Shown piece after piece: positions 45,016 through 53,566 of a stretch of 63,135 bases of DNA (the stretch's first letter is position 1; each line of letters begins with the position of its first letter). This DNA comes from an uncultured Faecalibacterium sp. (lineage in GTDB: Bacteria; Bacillota; Clostridia; Oscillospirales; Ruminococcaceae), in contig CAJFNF010000007.1 of NCBI GenBank assembly GCA_904394215.1, forward strand, positions 1 through 63,135, in the 5' to 3' direction. The notes beneath the pieces are model-generated. The model did not search any database and was not told where the DNA came from. It saw only the letters and a list, made by a program, of their open reading frames with translations. The position numbers and the translations under genes are program-made.

Positions 45016-45044
45016 ATTATACCACGGCGGGCCGGGGGCGTCCA
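45016..45044 (-). promoter_or_regulatory. Promoter of the M32 carboxypeptidase gene
   Basis: TGGACG (45039-45044), 17-bp spacer, TATAAT (45016-45021) with an extended TGG on the minus strand. Confidence 0.65.
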
Positions 45045-45141
45045 TCCGGGCGCTGCAAGAGCCGGGCGGATTGGGTTTTTATCTTTTTTATTTATGATCT
45101 AAGCTCCCGGCTGGGGCGGGGTTGGCTGTTTTTGATTTTAT

Positions 45142-45383
45142 ATCTAAACCCACCCACCGCCCATAGCGGAACCCCCCGGCCTGCGGCCGCGCCCCTGCCG
45201 GGGCTCTGAACTAAAAACTGCTTCCTCTTTTTGCAGGCTGCGCAGCAGCCGCAAAGTCCCCTGCCTGACAGTTGCGGCCCAGCTGCTGGATGAGGGAGCA
45301 GCCATGGGCCAACTCCCCCCGAAGGGGGGATGCCGCGCAGCGGCAGGGGGGACACATCTAAAGGGCGGAGGGCGGGTTTAGAT
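45142..45383. mobile_element. Short MITE-like element (242 bp), relative of the 20.3-kb element
   Basis: Ends ATCTAAACCC and GGGTTTAGAT bound it; the 19-base inner ends (45144-45162 and 45363-45381) match at 17 positions when inverted. The interior shares the GCCTGCGGCCGCGCCCCTGC block, the TTTGCAGGCTGCGCAGCAGC block and the CCCCCCGAAGGGGGG hairpin with the longer element, but lacks the structured repeat. No coding capacity. Confidence 0.65.
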
Positions 45384-45402
45384 CCTAAATAAGGAAACAA
45401 CA

Positions 45403-45442
45403 CAAAAACAAAATCCCCGCTCCTGAAAACAGGAACAGGGAT
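45403..45442 (-). terminator. Terminator of plsY
   Basis: Minus strand: ATCCCTGTTCCTG pairs with AGGAGCGGGGAT (some mismatches), followed by TTTGTTTTTG. It resembles the terminator at 20218-20254. The stretch 45443-45550 shows GC-rich sequence and no gene. Confidence 0.65.
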
Positions 45443-45550
45443 ATGATCTCACTTTGGACTCACCGGGCCGCAGGCCGGGAGCCTGCCGAGGGGCGCAGGA
45501 CTTTGCCGCCGGCAGGGCCTGGGCAGGCCCAGGCCGTCAGTGGTACCAGG

Positions 45551-45592
45551 TGAAAAGTCTTTTGCCTACTTTTCTTCCAGAAAAGTAGGTCA
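45551..45592 (-). repeat. 42-bp hairpin repeat abutting the stop codon, copy 2
   Basis: Read on the minus strand it begins with the TGA stop of plsY and is identical over all 42 positions to 20047-20088. Confidence 0.85.
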
Positions 45593-46249
45593 GTTCTTGC
45601 CCTTGCGGCCGAAGCGGTACTCTTTGCCTTCCAGGATTCGCTGGAGGTTGGAGCGGTGCATATAGAAGATCATGCCGCCCATGATGGCCGCGCCGACGGT
45701 GGTGACCACCAGGTCCCGGGTCGGCAGGCCCATGATCAGGCCGTAGCCCAGGGTCAGGAAGGGATAGCACACCGCCATGGTGATGCTGCCCAGGGATACC
45801 ATGCCGGTGGGGATCAGGCAGATCAGGAAGATCACGACCAGGAAGGGCAGCAGCACCGGCTGCACCGCCAGAATGGCGCCACCTGCCACCAGAACGCCCT
45901 TGCCGCCCTTGAAGCCGAAATAGATGGGCTTCAGGTGGCCGATCACCGCCAGGATGGCGGCCAGGTATACCCCCAGATACTGGCTGAAGACGTCGCCCGA
46001 CAGGAAGGTGAACAGCCACCGGCCAATGCACACCGCAATGACCCCCTTCAGCACGTCGCCTGCGGCGGTCATGGCCGCAGCCTTTTTACCAAAGGTGCGG
46101 AGCATATTGGTCATGCCGGCGGCGCCGCTGCCGTGGCGGCGCACATCGTCGTGATACACCAGGTTCGACACCAGGATGCCGGTGTCCACACTGCCCAGCA
46201 GGTAGGCTTCCAGCGCCACCCCCAGGACAATCAGAATATCCAACAGCAT
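45590..46249 (-). CDS. plsY: Glycerol-3-phosphate acyltransferase PlsY
   Basis: 219 residues, five to six membrane helices. The family blocks AYLLGSVDTGILVSNL, the RRHGSGAAGMTNMLR motif and HLKPIYFGFKGGKGVLVAGG are present. PlsY transfers acyl from acyl-phosphate to glycerol-3-phosphate, the first step of phospholipid synthesis. Compared with canonical PlsY (GSGNxGxTN) the glycine loop reads GSGAAGMTN. It lies after der and the DUF512 gene, a neighbourhood common in Firmicutes. The stop codon is shared with the 42-bp repeat. Confidence 0.93.
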   Translation of the reverse strand: MLLDILIVLGVALEAYLLGSVDTGILVSNLVYHDDVRRHGSGAAGMTNMLRTFGKKAAAMTAAGDVLKGVIAVCIGRWLFTFLSGDVFSQYLGVYLAAILAVIGHLKPIYFGFKGGKGVLVAGGAILAVQPVLLPFLVVIFLICLIPTGMVSLGSITMAVCYPFLTLGYGLIMGLPTRDLVVTTVGAAIMGGMIFYMHRSNLQRILEGKEYRFGRKGKN

Positions 46250-46340
46250 AGGGATTCCTCCTTTGAATCAAGCAGCACAAGCCTGTGCACCCGGCCCGCC
46301 GGACCGCAAACCGGCGCCGGCCGGGGCCATGCAGGGTGAC

Positions 46341-47684
46341 TTAGACGTCCTTGGCGCCCACCTGACCGTTGCCCCGCTCCCGGACTACCAGGCGGATGGG
46401 GGTGTGCTCCAGGCTGAAGCTCTCCCGGATCTGATTGATCAGGTACCGCTGATAGCTGAAGTGGAACAGCGGCTTGGAATTGACAAAGGCCACGAATGTG
46501 GGGGGACGGGTGGATGCCTGGGTCAGATAGAAAATCTTCAGGCGGCGGCCCTTGTCGGTGGGGGGCTGCACCCGGGCGGTGGCCCGGGCCAGCATTTCGT
46601 TCAGCACGCCGGTGGGGACACGGGCGCCGTTCTGGTTGTCCACATCCCGGATCAGCCGCATCAGCCGGTCGATGTTGTAGCCGGTCTGGGCCGAAATGAA
46701 GATGATGGGGGCGTAGCTCATGAAGCTGAAGCACTCGGCATAGCCCCGGCGCTGGAGCTCCATGGTGTTGGTCTCCTTGCCCTCCACGGCGTCCCACTTG
46801 TTGATGACAATGATGCAGGCCTTGCCCTGCTCGTGGGCATAGCCGGCAATCTTGCTGTCCTGCTCGGTGAAGCCCACCGTGCCGTCCACCAGGATCAGGG
46901 CCACACGGCTCCGCTCCACGGCGGCCAGGGCCCGCACCACCATATACCGCTCCAGCCCCTCGCCGATGTTGGAACGGCGGCGCAGGCCGGCGGTGTCGGT
47001 GAAGATGAACTTGCCGTAGGCGTTGTCCACCGGGGTGTCGATGGCGTCCCGGGTGGTGCCGGCCTCGTCGGCCACGATCATCCGGTTCTCGCCCAGGATC
47101 CGGTTGGTGAGGCTGGATTTGCCCACGTTGGGCCGGCCGATGATGGCCACCGGGATCCGGTCCTCTTCCACAACGGTCTCGGAAAAATCCAGGTGGGCGC
47201 AGATGGCGTCCAGCAGGTCGCCGGTGCCGTGGCCGTGGACCGCCGACACGGGCATCACCTCGTCAAAGCCCAGGTTGTAGAACTCGTACATCTCCACCGG
47301 GGGCTCGCCGACGCTGTCGCACTTGTTGACAGCCAGGATGATGGGCTTGTGGCTGCGGCGCAGCATGTGGGCCACTTCCTCGTCCGAGGCGGTGAGGCCC
47401 GAGCGCACGTCCACCACCATCACGATGCAGTCTGCGGTGTCGATGGCGATCTGGGCCTGCTGGCGCATATGGGCCAGGATCCCCTCGGTGGCCTTGGGCT
47501 CGATGCCGCCGGTGTCCACCAGCAGCAGGTCGTGGCCCTGCCACTCGCAGGGGGCAAAAATCCGGTCCCGGGTGATGCCGGGGGTGTCTTCCACAATGGC
47601 CAGGCGCTGGCCGCACAGTTTGTTGAACAGGGTGGATTTGCCCACGTTGGGCCGGCCCACCACTGCGACAATGGGTTTACTCAT
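46341..47684 (-). CDS. der: Ribosome-assembly GTPase Der (EngA)
   Basis: 447 residues with two GTPase domains in tandem: VAVVGRPNVGKSTLFNKL with DTPG and NKCD in the first, VAIIGRPNVGKSSLTNRI with DTAGL and NKWD in the second, then a KH-like C-terminal domain. Der is needed for 50S subunit maturation. Its ATG overlaps the DUF512 gene by eight bases. Confidence 0.97.
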   Translation of the reverse strand: MSKPIVAVVGRPNVGKSTLFNKLCGQRLAIVEDTPGITRDRIFAPCEWQGHDLLLVDTGGIEPKATEGILAHMRQQAQIAIDTADCIVMVVDVRSGLTASDEEVAHMLRRSHKPIILAVNKCDSVGEPPVEMYEFYNLGFDEVMPVSAVHGHGTGDLLDAICAHLDFSETVVEEDRIPVAIIGRPNVGKSSLTNRILGENRMIVADEAGTTRDAIDTPVDNAYGKFIFTDTAGLRRRSNIGEGLERYMVVRALAAVERSRVALILVDGTVGFTEQDSKIAGYAHEQGKACIIVINKWDAVEGKETNTMELQRRGYAECFSFMSYAPIIFISAQTGYNIDRLMRLIRDVDNQNGARVPTGVLNEMLARATARVQPPTDKGRRLKIFYLTQASTRPPTFVAFVNSKPLFHFSYQRYLINQIRESFSLEHTPIRLVVRERGNGQVGAKDV

Positions 47685-49032
47685 TGGCTGTTTCCTCCTT
47701 CTTCGGCTTTCTGCGGCGGGAAATGTGCAGCCCGCTGCGCAGCAGCGCCCGGGCCTCCTTGCCGCCGTCGGCCGGCAGGATCTCTACCTTGACCCCCAGC
47801 CGCTGGGCCAGCTGCTCCACCGTGATGCTGTCCAGGAACATGTCCCGCTCGCTGCGCAGCATCACTTCCGGCACACCCAGCACCCCGCTGGTAAGGCTGC
47901 CGGCGCACTGGTCGATGATATCGGTGGCGGTCACCAGGCCCGCCACCCCCACGTTGCCGCCGAAAAAGCGGTTCCGGATGGGGTGGACCTTCACCGAGAT
48001 CATGGGGTACTGCTGGTGCAGCTCCTCCATCATGGCGGTGATCAGGGGGGCGGCCATGGTGCCGGTGACCACATCCATCTTCTTTTCCCCGTAGACCACG
48101 TGGGCCCGGGCCAGCTCGGCCCGGAAGCTGTCTTCGTACAGCCGCCACATGCCCACGCCGTTTTCCAGCTGGGCATAGTCCTCATAGAATGCCGCCGGCG
48201 GGATGGGCCGCCCGGCGTTCAGGTACCACTCGTCGCTGGGGTAGACAATCCGGCAGCCGTGGGCCGCCTTGGCCTTGTCCCCAAATTCCTCCATAATGTC
48301 GATGACTTCGGCGCTGGAGGCTGCGTCGTAGGGGGTCTGCTGGTACAGCCCCTGGCGGTAGTCGGTGACGCCGCAGGGCACCGCCGCAATGCTCTGGACC
48401 ATGGGTGCCAGGTCCAGCAGGTCGGCCAGGGTGCGGCGGAGCTCGTCCCCGTCGTTGACACCCCGGCACAGCACCAGCTGGCAGTTGACGGCGATGCCCG
48501 CCTCCACCAGCCGGCGGAGATACTTCAGGGTCTCGCCGCCCCGGCGGTTGGCCAGCATTTTGGACCGGAGCTCGGGGTTGGTGGTGTGGACCGAAATGTT
48601 GATGGGCGAAATATGCATCTTGATGATCCGGTCGATCTCATGATCGTGCATGTTGGTCATCGTGATGTAATTGCCGAACAAAAAGGACAGACGCTCGTCG
48701 TCGTCCTTGAAATACAGGCTCTTGCGCATACCCGGGGGCAGCTGGTCGATGAAGCAGAAAATGCAGCGGTTGGCGCAGGAGTGCTTTTTGTCCCCCAGGT
48801 AGGTGGCAAAATTGCAGCCGAAGTCCTCCCCCGGCCGGCGGGCCACATCCCATTCCTTCAGCCCGCCGGCCACCCGGGCCGTCAGGTGAAAGCCGGGGCT
48901 GTCGGTGTAGAACTGGTAATCCAGGGCGTCGTTGATGGCGTTGCCGTCCACCGACAGCAGCTCATCCCCGGGGCCCAGGCCCAGGGCAGCGGCATCGCTG
49001 CCGGGGGCCACCGTATCAATTTTCATGGCCAT
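47677..49032 (-). CDS. DUF512 radical-SAM-like protein with PDZ domain
   Basis: 451 residues. An N-terminal PDZ-like region (VAPGSDAAALGLGPGDELLS) is followed by a radical SAM-like cluster motif CANRCIFCFIDQLPPGMRKS (CxxxCxFC) and the YFKDDDERLSFLFGNYITMT block of DUF512 proteins; the C-terminal part holds FFGGNVGVAGLVTATDI. Function unknown, but it is conserved beside der and plsY in many Firmicutes. GGAGG eight bases before the first ATG (49032) supports that start. Confidence 0.88.
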   Translation of the reverse strand: MAMKIDTVAPGSDAAALGLGPGDELLSVDGNAINDALDYQFYTDSPGFHLTARVAGGLKEWDVARRPGEDFGCNFATYLGDKKHSCANRCIFCFIDQLPPGMRKSLYFKDDDERLSFLFGNYITMTNMHDHEIDRIIKMHISPINISVHTTNPELRSKMLANRRGGETLKYLRRLVEAGIAVNCQLVLCRGVNDGDELRRTLADLLDLAPMVQSIAAVPCGVTDYRQGLYQQTPYDAASSAEVIDIMEEFGDKAKAAHGCRIVYPSDEWYLNAGRPIPPAAFYEDYAQLENGVGMWRLYEDSFRAELARAHVVYGEKKMDVVTGTMAAPLITAMMEELHQQYPMISVKVHPIRNRFFGGNVGVAGLVTATDIIDQCAGSLTSGVLGVPEVMLRSERDMFLDSITVEQLAQRLGVKVEILPADGGKEARALLRSGLHISRRRKPKKEETANE

Positions 49033-49052
49033 GGGGGCCGCCTCCTTTCGTC

Positions 49053-49093
49053 GAAACGCGAAGAAGGGGAAGGCGCGGCACGCCCTCCCCTTC
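49053..49093 (-). terminator. Hairpin between rpmF and the DUF512 gene
   Basis: GAAGGGGAAGGCG (49063-49075) pairs with CGCCCTCCCCTTC (49081-49093). The minus-strand tail TTCGCGTTTCG is poor in U, so termination may be partial. Confidence 0.45.
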
Positions 49094-49130
49094 TGTCATA
49101 CATCCATGATGCCACCAAGTAAAATGCAAA

Positions 49131-49310
49131 TCAGCCCTTCTTGATGACTTCCTCGCCCTTGTAGTAGCCGCAGTTGCCGCAGGCCTGGTGGGGGAGCTTC
49201 AGAGAACCGCAGTTGCTGCACTTCACCAGCGTGGGGGCCTCCAGCTTCCAGACGTTGCTGCGACGCTTATCGCGGCGGGCCTTGGAAAGATGTCTCTTGG
49301 GTACTGCCAT
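49131..49310 (-). CDS. rpmF: 50S ribosomal protein L32
   Basis: 59 residues, MAVPKRHLSKARRDKRRSN, with a zinc-binding pair of CxxC motifs (CSNCGSLKLPHQACGNCG). Full length. It follows the yceD-like gene by 26 bp, the standard pairing. Confidence 0.97.
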   Translation of the reverse strand: MAVPKRHLSKARRDKRRSNVWKLEAPTLVKCSNCGSLKLPHQACGNCGYYKGEEVIKKG

Positions 49311-49336
49311 AGTTTGCACCTCCTTGGATGGAATAA

Positions 49337-49834
49337 TCAATTCAGCAGTGATTTCAGCACGCTCAGCCTCGCATCCGGCTGTGCGCTTTGTTCCGGCGCA
49401 GCCGGGCAGGAGCAGGGACGTTTGCGCCCACACTGGGGGCACAGCCCCGGGCAGTCGGCGCTGCACAGCAGCACCGTGGGGATCTGAAACAGGAATTCCT
49501 GGTACAGCCAGTCTTCCAGATCGATGCAGCCCGCCGGGTTCAGGGGCAGATCGAAATCCGGGTCCTCCAGATCGCGCTCCCGCGCCGTCCACTCCGCGTC
49601 CACTTGTGCCTGGAAGCAGACAGGGTCGAGACAGCGTGCGCATTCGCCATGCACCGATGCGCTTGCCTGCAAGGTCATCCGCACCTCGTTCCCGTCGGCA
49701 GCCGCCTCAAAGCGGGCCGACACCGGCTCTTCAATGCGGGACCCGGCAAAATCGCGCCCCGACAGGTCGCAGTCGAATGTCTGCTGCCAGTCAGCGCGGC
49801 CGGATGCGATGAACCTTCTTAGGTCAAATTGCAT
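49337..49834 (-). CDS. YceD/DUF177 family protein
   Basis: 165 residues. The central ECARCLDPV and the Asp/Glu-rich WTARERDLEDPDFD with a later DLEDWLYQEFLFQIPTVLLC and CPGLCPQCG are the YceD/DUF177 signature. The family is encoded with rpmF and has been tied to 23S rRNA processing in plants and bacteria. Own promoter at 49862-49890. Confidence 0.9.
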   Translation of the reverse strand: MQFDLRRFIASGRADWQQTFDCDLSGRDFAGSRIEEPVSARFEAAADGNEVRMTLQASASVHGECARCLDPVCFQAQVDAEWTARERDLEDPDFDLPLNPAGCIDLEDWLYQEFLFQIPTVLLCSADCPGLCPQCGRKRPCSCPAAPEQSAQPDARLSVLKSLLN

Positions 49835-49861
49835 AGTACACCTCTAAAAAGCTGCCTTGTA

Positions 49862-49890
49862 AGTATAGCGCCAAAGGGGGCCTGTGTCAA
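49862..49890 (-). promoter_or_regulatory. Promoter of the yceD-rpmF operon
   Basis: TTGACA (49885-49890), 17-bp spacer, TATACT (49862-49867) on the minus strand. Confidence 0.85.
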
Positions 49891-50009
49891 GCCCCAAATT
49901 GCGCACAAATGGGAAAAATTTCATTCTTTTGCACGGCGCAGGGCCGGCGTGCCTGTACGGTACGCCGGCCCCGCCGGATCATTTCAGAGTGAAAGCGCCC
50001 GCAGCTTGT

Positions 50010-50414
50010 TTACAGGTACTTCTTGACGTTGTGGGGCAGCACGCTCTCGTCTGCGCTGACGGTGACGGTGACCCGCACCGAGTCGCCGGCCACAGCGGCC
50101 AGCTCGTCCAGCACAACGCCCAGACGGTTGATGTCGTGGTCCAGCACCTTCAGGATGCCGTCGATGTAGACATCGGTGATATCATAGTTGCTGGCCAGCA
50201 GACCGGCCACGAAGCCATACAGCATCTCGCCGCCGTTGATCTTGTACTCCTCGAGGTCGATGAGGCGGGCAGACGAGGAGATGTCGTAGGTGAGCTTCAT
50301 GCCCTTTTCCACCACGACGACGCTGCCTTTGCTGGTGCGGACCGATTCATTGATCATATCGATCATAGCCTTGGTCTTGCCCGAGCCCTTGGTGCCAACA
50401 ATCAGTCTAATCAT
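50010..50414 (-). CDS. Small P-loop protein of unknown function
   Basis: 134 residues. MIRLIVGTKGSGKTKAMIDM opens with a Walker A motif; VVLDELAAVAG near the C-terminal third could serve as Walker B. No other domain fits. Conserved-looking, with ordinary codon use. The second ATG (50414) is chosen because it stands eight bases after AGGAGG, while the first is two bases away. It follows pgi on the same strand by 52 bp. Function unknown. Confidence 0.72.
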   Translation of the reverse strand: MIRLIVGTKGSGKTKAMIDMINESVRTSKGSVVVVEKGMKLTYDISSSARLIDLEEYKINGGEMLYGFVAGLLASNYDITDVYIDGILKVLDHDINRLGVVLDELAAVAGDSVRVTVTVSADESVLPHNVKKYL

Positions 50415-50466
50415 AGTCATTGCCTCCTGTATTTTCCACGCCTGGCGGCGGGGGATGTTTGGTGGT

Positions 50467-51798
50467 TTACTGGAGCTTGGCCTCCAGCTCAGCGGTCAGG
50501 CTCTCATAGCCGGGCTTGCCCAGCAGAGCGAACATGTTCTTCTTGTAGCTCTCGACGCCCGGCTGGTTGAAGGGGTTGACCCCCAGCAGGTAGCCGCTGC
50601 ATGCGCAGGCACGCCAGAAGAAGTAAATCAGATAGCCCACGTTGTAGGCCGACAGGTCGTCCACGTCAATCAGGAGCTGGGGCACACCGCCGTCGGTGTG
50701 GGCCAGGATGGTGCCCTCCATGGCCTTGCGGTTGACCACGCTCATGTTCTGGTTGGCCAGGAAGTTCAGGCCGTCGAAGTTGCCCTCCAACTCCTCGATG
50801 TAGAGGTCCTTGGCAGGGGTCTTGACGTTGACGATGGTCTCGAACATGTTGCGGGTGCCCTCCTGGATGAACTGGCCCATGGAGTGCAGGTCGGTGGAGA
50901 AGATGCAGCTGGCGGGGAACAGGCCCTTGTTGTCCTTGCCCTCGCTCTCGCCGAACAGCTGCTTGTACCACTCGTTCATCAGGGCGAAGTTGGGCTCGTA
51001 GCACTCGAGGATCTCGATCTGCTTGCCCTTGCGGCTGAGGATGTTGCGGGCTGCGGCGTACTTGTAGGCGTCGTTGTCGGGGCTCAGCACCGAGAACCGC
51101 TCCATGGCGTCGGCTGCGCCCTTCATCAGCTCGGTGATGTCGATGCCGGCGGCGGCGATGGGCAGCAGGCCCACAGCCGACAGCACCGAGTAGCGGCCGC
51201 CCACGTCGTCGGGGACCACGAAGGTGGGCCAGCCCTGGCTGTCAGCCAGCTGCTTCAGGGTGCCCTTGGCCCGGTCGGTGGTGGCGTAAATCCGCTTGTT
51301 GGCCTCTTCGGCGCCCACCTGGTCCTCCAGCAGCTTGCGCAGCACGCGGAAAGCCAGGCTGGTCTCGGTGGTGGTGCCGGACTTGGAGATGACGTTGATG
51401 GAGAACCGCTTGCCCTTGCACAGGGCGATGATGTCATTCAGTGCGGTGGGGCTGATGCTGTTGCCGCAGAAGTAGACCTTCAGGCCCGGCTCCAGCTCGT
51501 TGTGGTAGACGCCCTTGACGGCCTCCACCACAGCCCGGGCGCCCAGGTAGCTGCCGCCAATGCCGGCCACCACCAGGACGTCGGAATCGCTGCGGATCTT
51601 CTCGGCCGCAGCCTGGATGCGGGTAAACTCTTCCTTATCATAGTCCCGGGGCAGGTACATCCATCCCAGGAAATCGTTGCCGGGGCCGGTCTTGGACTCC
51701 AGGCTCTGATGGGCTGCGGCCACCTGGGGATAGATGGCAGCAAACTCGTCCTCTTTGATAAACGAAGACAGGTGCTTGGTGTTAAACGAAACGCTCAT
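50467..51798 (-). CDS. pgi: Glucose-6-phosphate isomerase
   Basis: 443 residues, the short bacterial PGI form. Blocks [35 protein letters not shown] (phosphate loop SGTTT), [14 protein letters not shown] and the C-terminal [16 protein letters not shown] identify it. It interconverts glucose-6-phosphate and fructose-6-phosphate. Promoter at 51897-51925. Confidence 0.97.
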   Translation of the reverse strand: MSVSFNTKHLSSFIKEDEFAAIYPQVAAAHQSLESKTGPGNDFLGWMYLPRDYDKEEFTRIQAAAEKIRSDSDVLVVAGIGGSYLGARAVVEAVKGVYHNELEPGLKVYFCGNSISPTALNDIIALCKGKRFSINVISKSGTTTETSLAFRVLRKLLEDQVGAEEANKRIYATTDRAKGTLKQLADSQGWPTFVVPDDVGGRYSVLSAVGLLPIAAAGIDITELMKGAADAMERFSVLSPDNDAYKYAAARNILSRKGKQIEILECYEPNFALMNEWYKQLFGESEGKDNKGLFPASCIFSTDLHSMGQFIQEGTRNMFETIVNVKTPAKDLYIEELEGNFDGLNFLANQNMSVVNRKAMEGTILAHTDGGVPQLLIDVDDLSAYNVGYLIYFFWRACACSGYLLGVNPFNQPGVESYKKNMFALLGKPGYESLTAELEAKLQ

Positions 51799-51896
51799 GA
51801 TTCTAGGCCTCCAAACCGTTCCTTCCCTGTATGTTTCGCGCGGCGGCAGCAGGGATTTTCACCCCCGCCGGCGCCGGCGTCAGGATTCTTTCTCTA

Positions 51897-51925
51897 AGTG
51901 TACCGTTCCACCCCGATAAAGTCAA
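51897..51925 (-). promoter_or_regulatory. Promoter of pgi
   Basis: TTGACT (51920-51925), 17-bp spacer, TACACT (51897-51902) on the minus strand. The rest of the gap (51926-52056) shows no gene. Confidence 0.75.
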
Positions 51926-52056
51926 GGCCAAAATCCTTTGGATTCATACAATTTTAACAAGGCCCCGCCGGGCCATCTTGTAAATTCTGTTGATGATCGT
52001 GCAAAACTGCAAATCCCTGTCCCGATCTGGAAAAATCCGGCAAAACCTTTCCCATC

Positions 52057-52095
52057 CAAAAAGCGCCCTCCCCCGCCCCAAAGGCAGGAGAGGGC
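52057..52095 (-). terminator. Terminator of the D-alanyl-D-alanine carboxypeptidase gene
   Basis: Minus strand: GCCCTCTCCTGCC / GGCGGGGGAGGGC with small mismatches, then GCTTTTTGG. Confidence 0.65.
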
Positions 52096-52110
52096 CCCCT
52101 CGTTTTGGTC

Positions 52111-53328
52111 TCAGAACAGGCTTTCCAGCATCAGCCGCACCGCGGTGTCAAAATCCATCCTGGCGGCATCGGCGGCAGCCCGGATGGGCCAGCTGCCCAC
52201 CGTTTCCCCGTTGCTGGTGACGGTGACGGTGCCCACCTGGTCCCCCAGGCTCACCGGGGCGGCGCAGCTCTCGGGCAGGCTGATGGAGGCCTCCAGGGAG
52301 GCGGACCCGCCGCTGGGCACCAGCAGGCGGCCAGGCAGTTCGGTGTAATCCAGGGGGATCTCGGTGTCCCCGCTGCCGGTGACGGCCAGGTACAGGGGCC
52401 GGCCCGACAGGTCGGGCAGGGCGGCGGCCTCATAGTTGGCGAAGCCGTAGTCCAGTAGTTTGGTGGCGGCCTCGAACCGCTCGGCACTGGAATTGGCCCC
52501 CAGCACCACCGCAATCAGGTTGAGGCCGTTGCGGGTGGCGGAGGCCGAGATGCACACCCCGGCCCCGCCGGTGGTGCCGGTTTTCAGGCCGGTGATGCCG
52601 TCGTACCGCCGCAGCAGCTTGTTGGTGTTCACCAGCATGGTCTGGCCGTTCCGCAATGTGTCGGTCCAGATGCCGCTGTAGTGGAGCACCTCGGGGTACT
52701 GGTTCAGGATGGTGCGGCTCAGGATGGCCACGTTCCGGGCGGTGGACAGGTGCCCCTCGGTGTCCAGGCCGCAGGCATTTTTAAAGGTGGTGTCGGTCAT
52801 CCCCAGCTCGGCGGCCTTGGCGTTCATCATGGCCACAAAGGATTCCTCGCTGCCCCCCACCAGCTCGGCCACCGCCACCGCCGCATCGTTGGCGCTGGAC
52901 ACGCAGATGGCCCGCAGCATCTGGTCCAGGGTGAAGTCCTCCCCCGGTTCCAGCCAGATCTGGCTGCCCCCCATGCTGGCGGCGTGGTTGCTCACCGGCA
53001 CCTTGGTGTCGTAGTCGATCTTCCCGGCGTGGATGGCCTCAAAGGTCAGCAGCAGGGTCATCACCTTGGTGATGGAGGCGATGGGCACCCGCTGGTCGGC
53101 GTTTTTTTCATAGAGGACGGTGCCGGTGTCCTGGTCGATCAGGATGGCCGTCCGGCAGGGCAGGGACAGGGAATCCCCCGCTGCTGCCTCCACCGCCGCC
53201 GGCGCGGCCGCCGGCTGGGCCTCGGGCTGCATCCCCTCTGCCCCCCGGGCCGCCGGCCCAAAGGCCAGCACCACCAGCCAAAGACAAAGCGCCGCCGCGC
53301 AACTGAGAGCCAAACTTCTACGAACCAT
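52111..53328 (-). CDS. D-alanyl-D-alanine carboxypeptidase (low-molecular-mass PBP, DacF type)
   Basis: 405 residues. Signal peptide (RSLALSCAAALCLWLVVLAF, cleavage near 30), then a serine-type D-Ala-D-Ala carboxypeptidase: SITK (Ser85, Lys88), SAN (near 145) and KTG (GLKTGTTGG, near 240). A beta-rich C-terminal domain (PBP5_C-like; SLGDQVGTVTVTSNGETVGS) follows, and the end RMDFDTAVRLMLESLF is not strongly hydrophobic, so membrane anchoring is uncertain. It trims pentapeptide stems outside the membrane. ATG 53328 follows AAGGAAG. Confidence 0.93.
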   Translation of the reverse strand: MVRRSLALSCAAALCLWLVVLAFGPAARGAEGMQPEAQPAAAPAAVEAAAGDSLSLPCRTAILIDQDTGTVLYEKNADQRVPIASITKVMTLLLTFEAIHAGKIDYDTKVPVSNHAASMGGSQIWLEPGEDFTLDQMLRAICVSSANDAAVAVAELVGGSEESFVAMMNAKAAELGMTDTTFKNACGLDTEGHLSTARNVAILSRTILNQYPEVLHYSGIWTDTLRNGQTMLVNTNKLLRRYDGITGLKTGTTGGAGVCISASATRNGLNLIAVVLGANSSAERFEAATKLLDYGFANYEAAALPDLSGRPLYLAVTGSGDTEIPLDYTELPGRLLVPSGGSASLEASISLPESCAAPVSLGDQVGTVTVTSNGETVGSWPIRAAADAARMDFDTAVRLMLESLF

Positions 53329-53454
53329 TGCTTCCTTGCCTCCATCCCTCTGGGCCGCGGCTGCGGCGTGATCCGGGGGTCCCGGCGCGCTGCCGGGCCG
53401 CTCCAGTGTGATTGTATGCAGCGGCGGCCCCGTCCAGTCCGGCCCGGGGCCATC

Positions 53455-53483
53455 TTGCGTTTTTCGGTGGGATTCGATATACT
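53455..53483 (+). promoter_or_regulatory. Promoter of mtaB
   Basis: TTGCGT (53455-53460), 17-bp spacer, TATACT (53478-53483). Confidence 0.65.
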
Positions 53484-53566
53484 CAGAAGGACTATTTGCC
53501 CCGTTTTTCCCCGCTGTTCCTGGTTTTTTGGGGCGGGCGGGGCTGCGATACAGGAAAGGATATCCC

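Noticed and set aside
49941..49972. GCCGGCGTGCC/GGTACGCCGGC hairpin as terminator of the small P-loop gene
   Set aside because: The stem is strong, but no U run follows on the minus strand. It may be a different structure.
49884..50570. Plus-strand frame opposite the small P-loop gene
   Set aside because: Its composition is that of an antisense shadow and it has no start signals.
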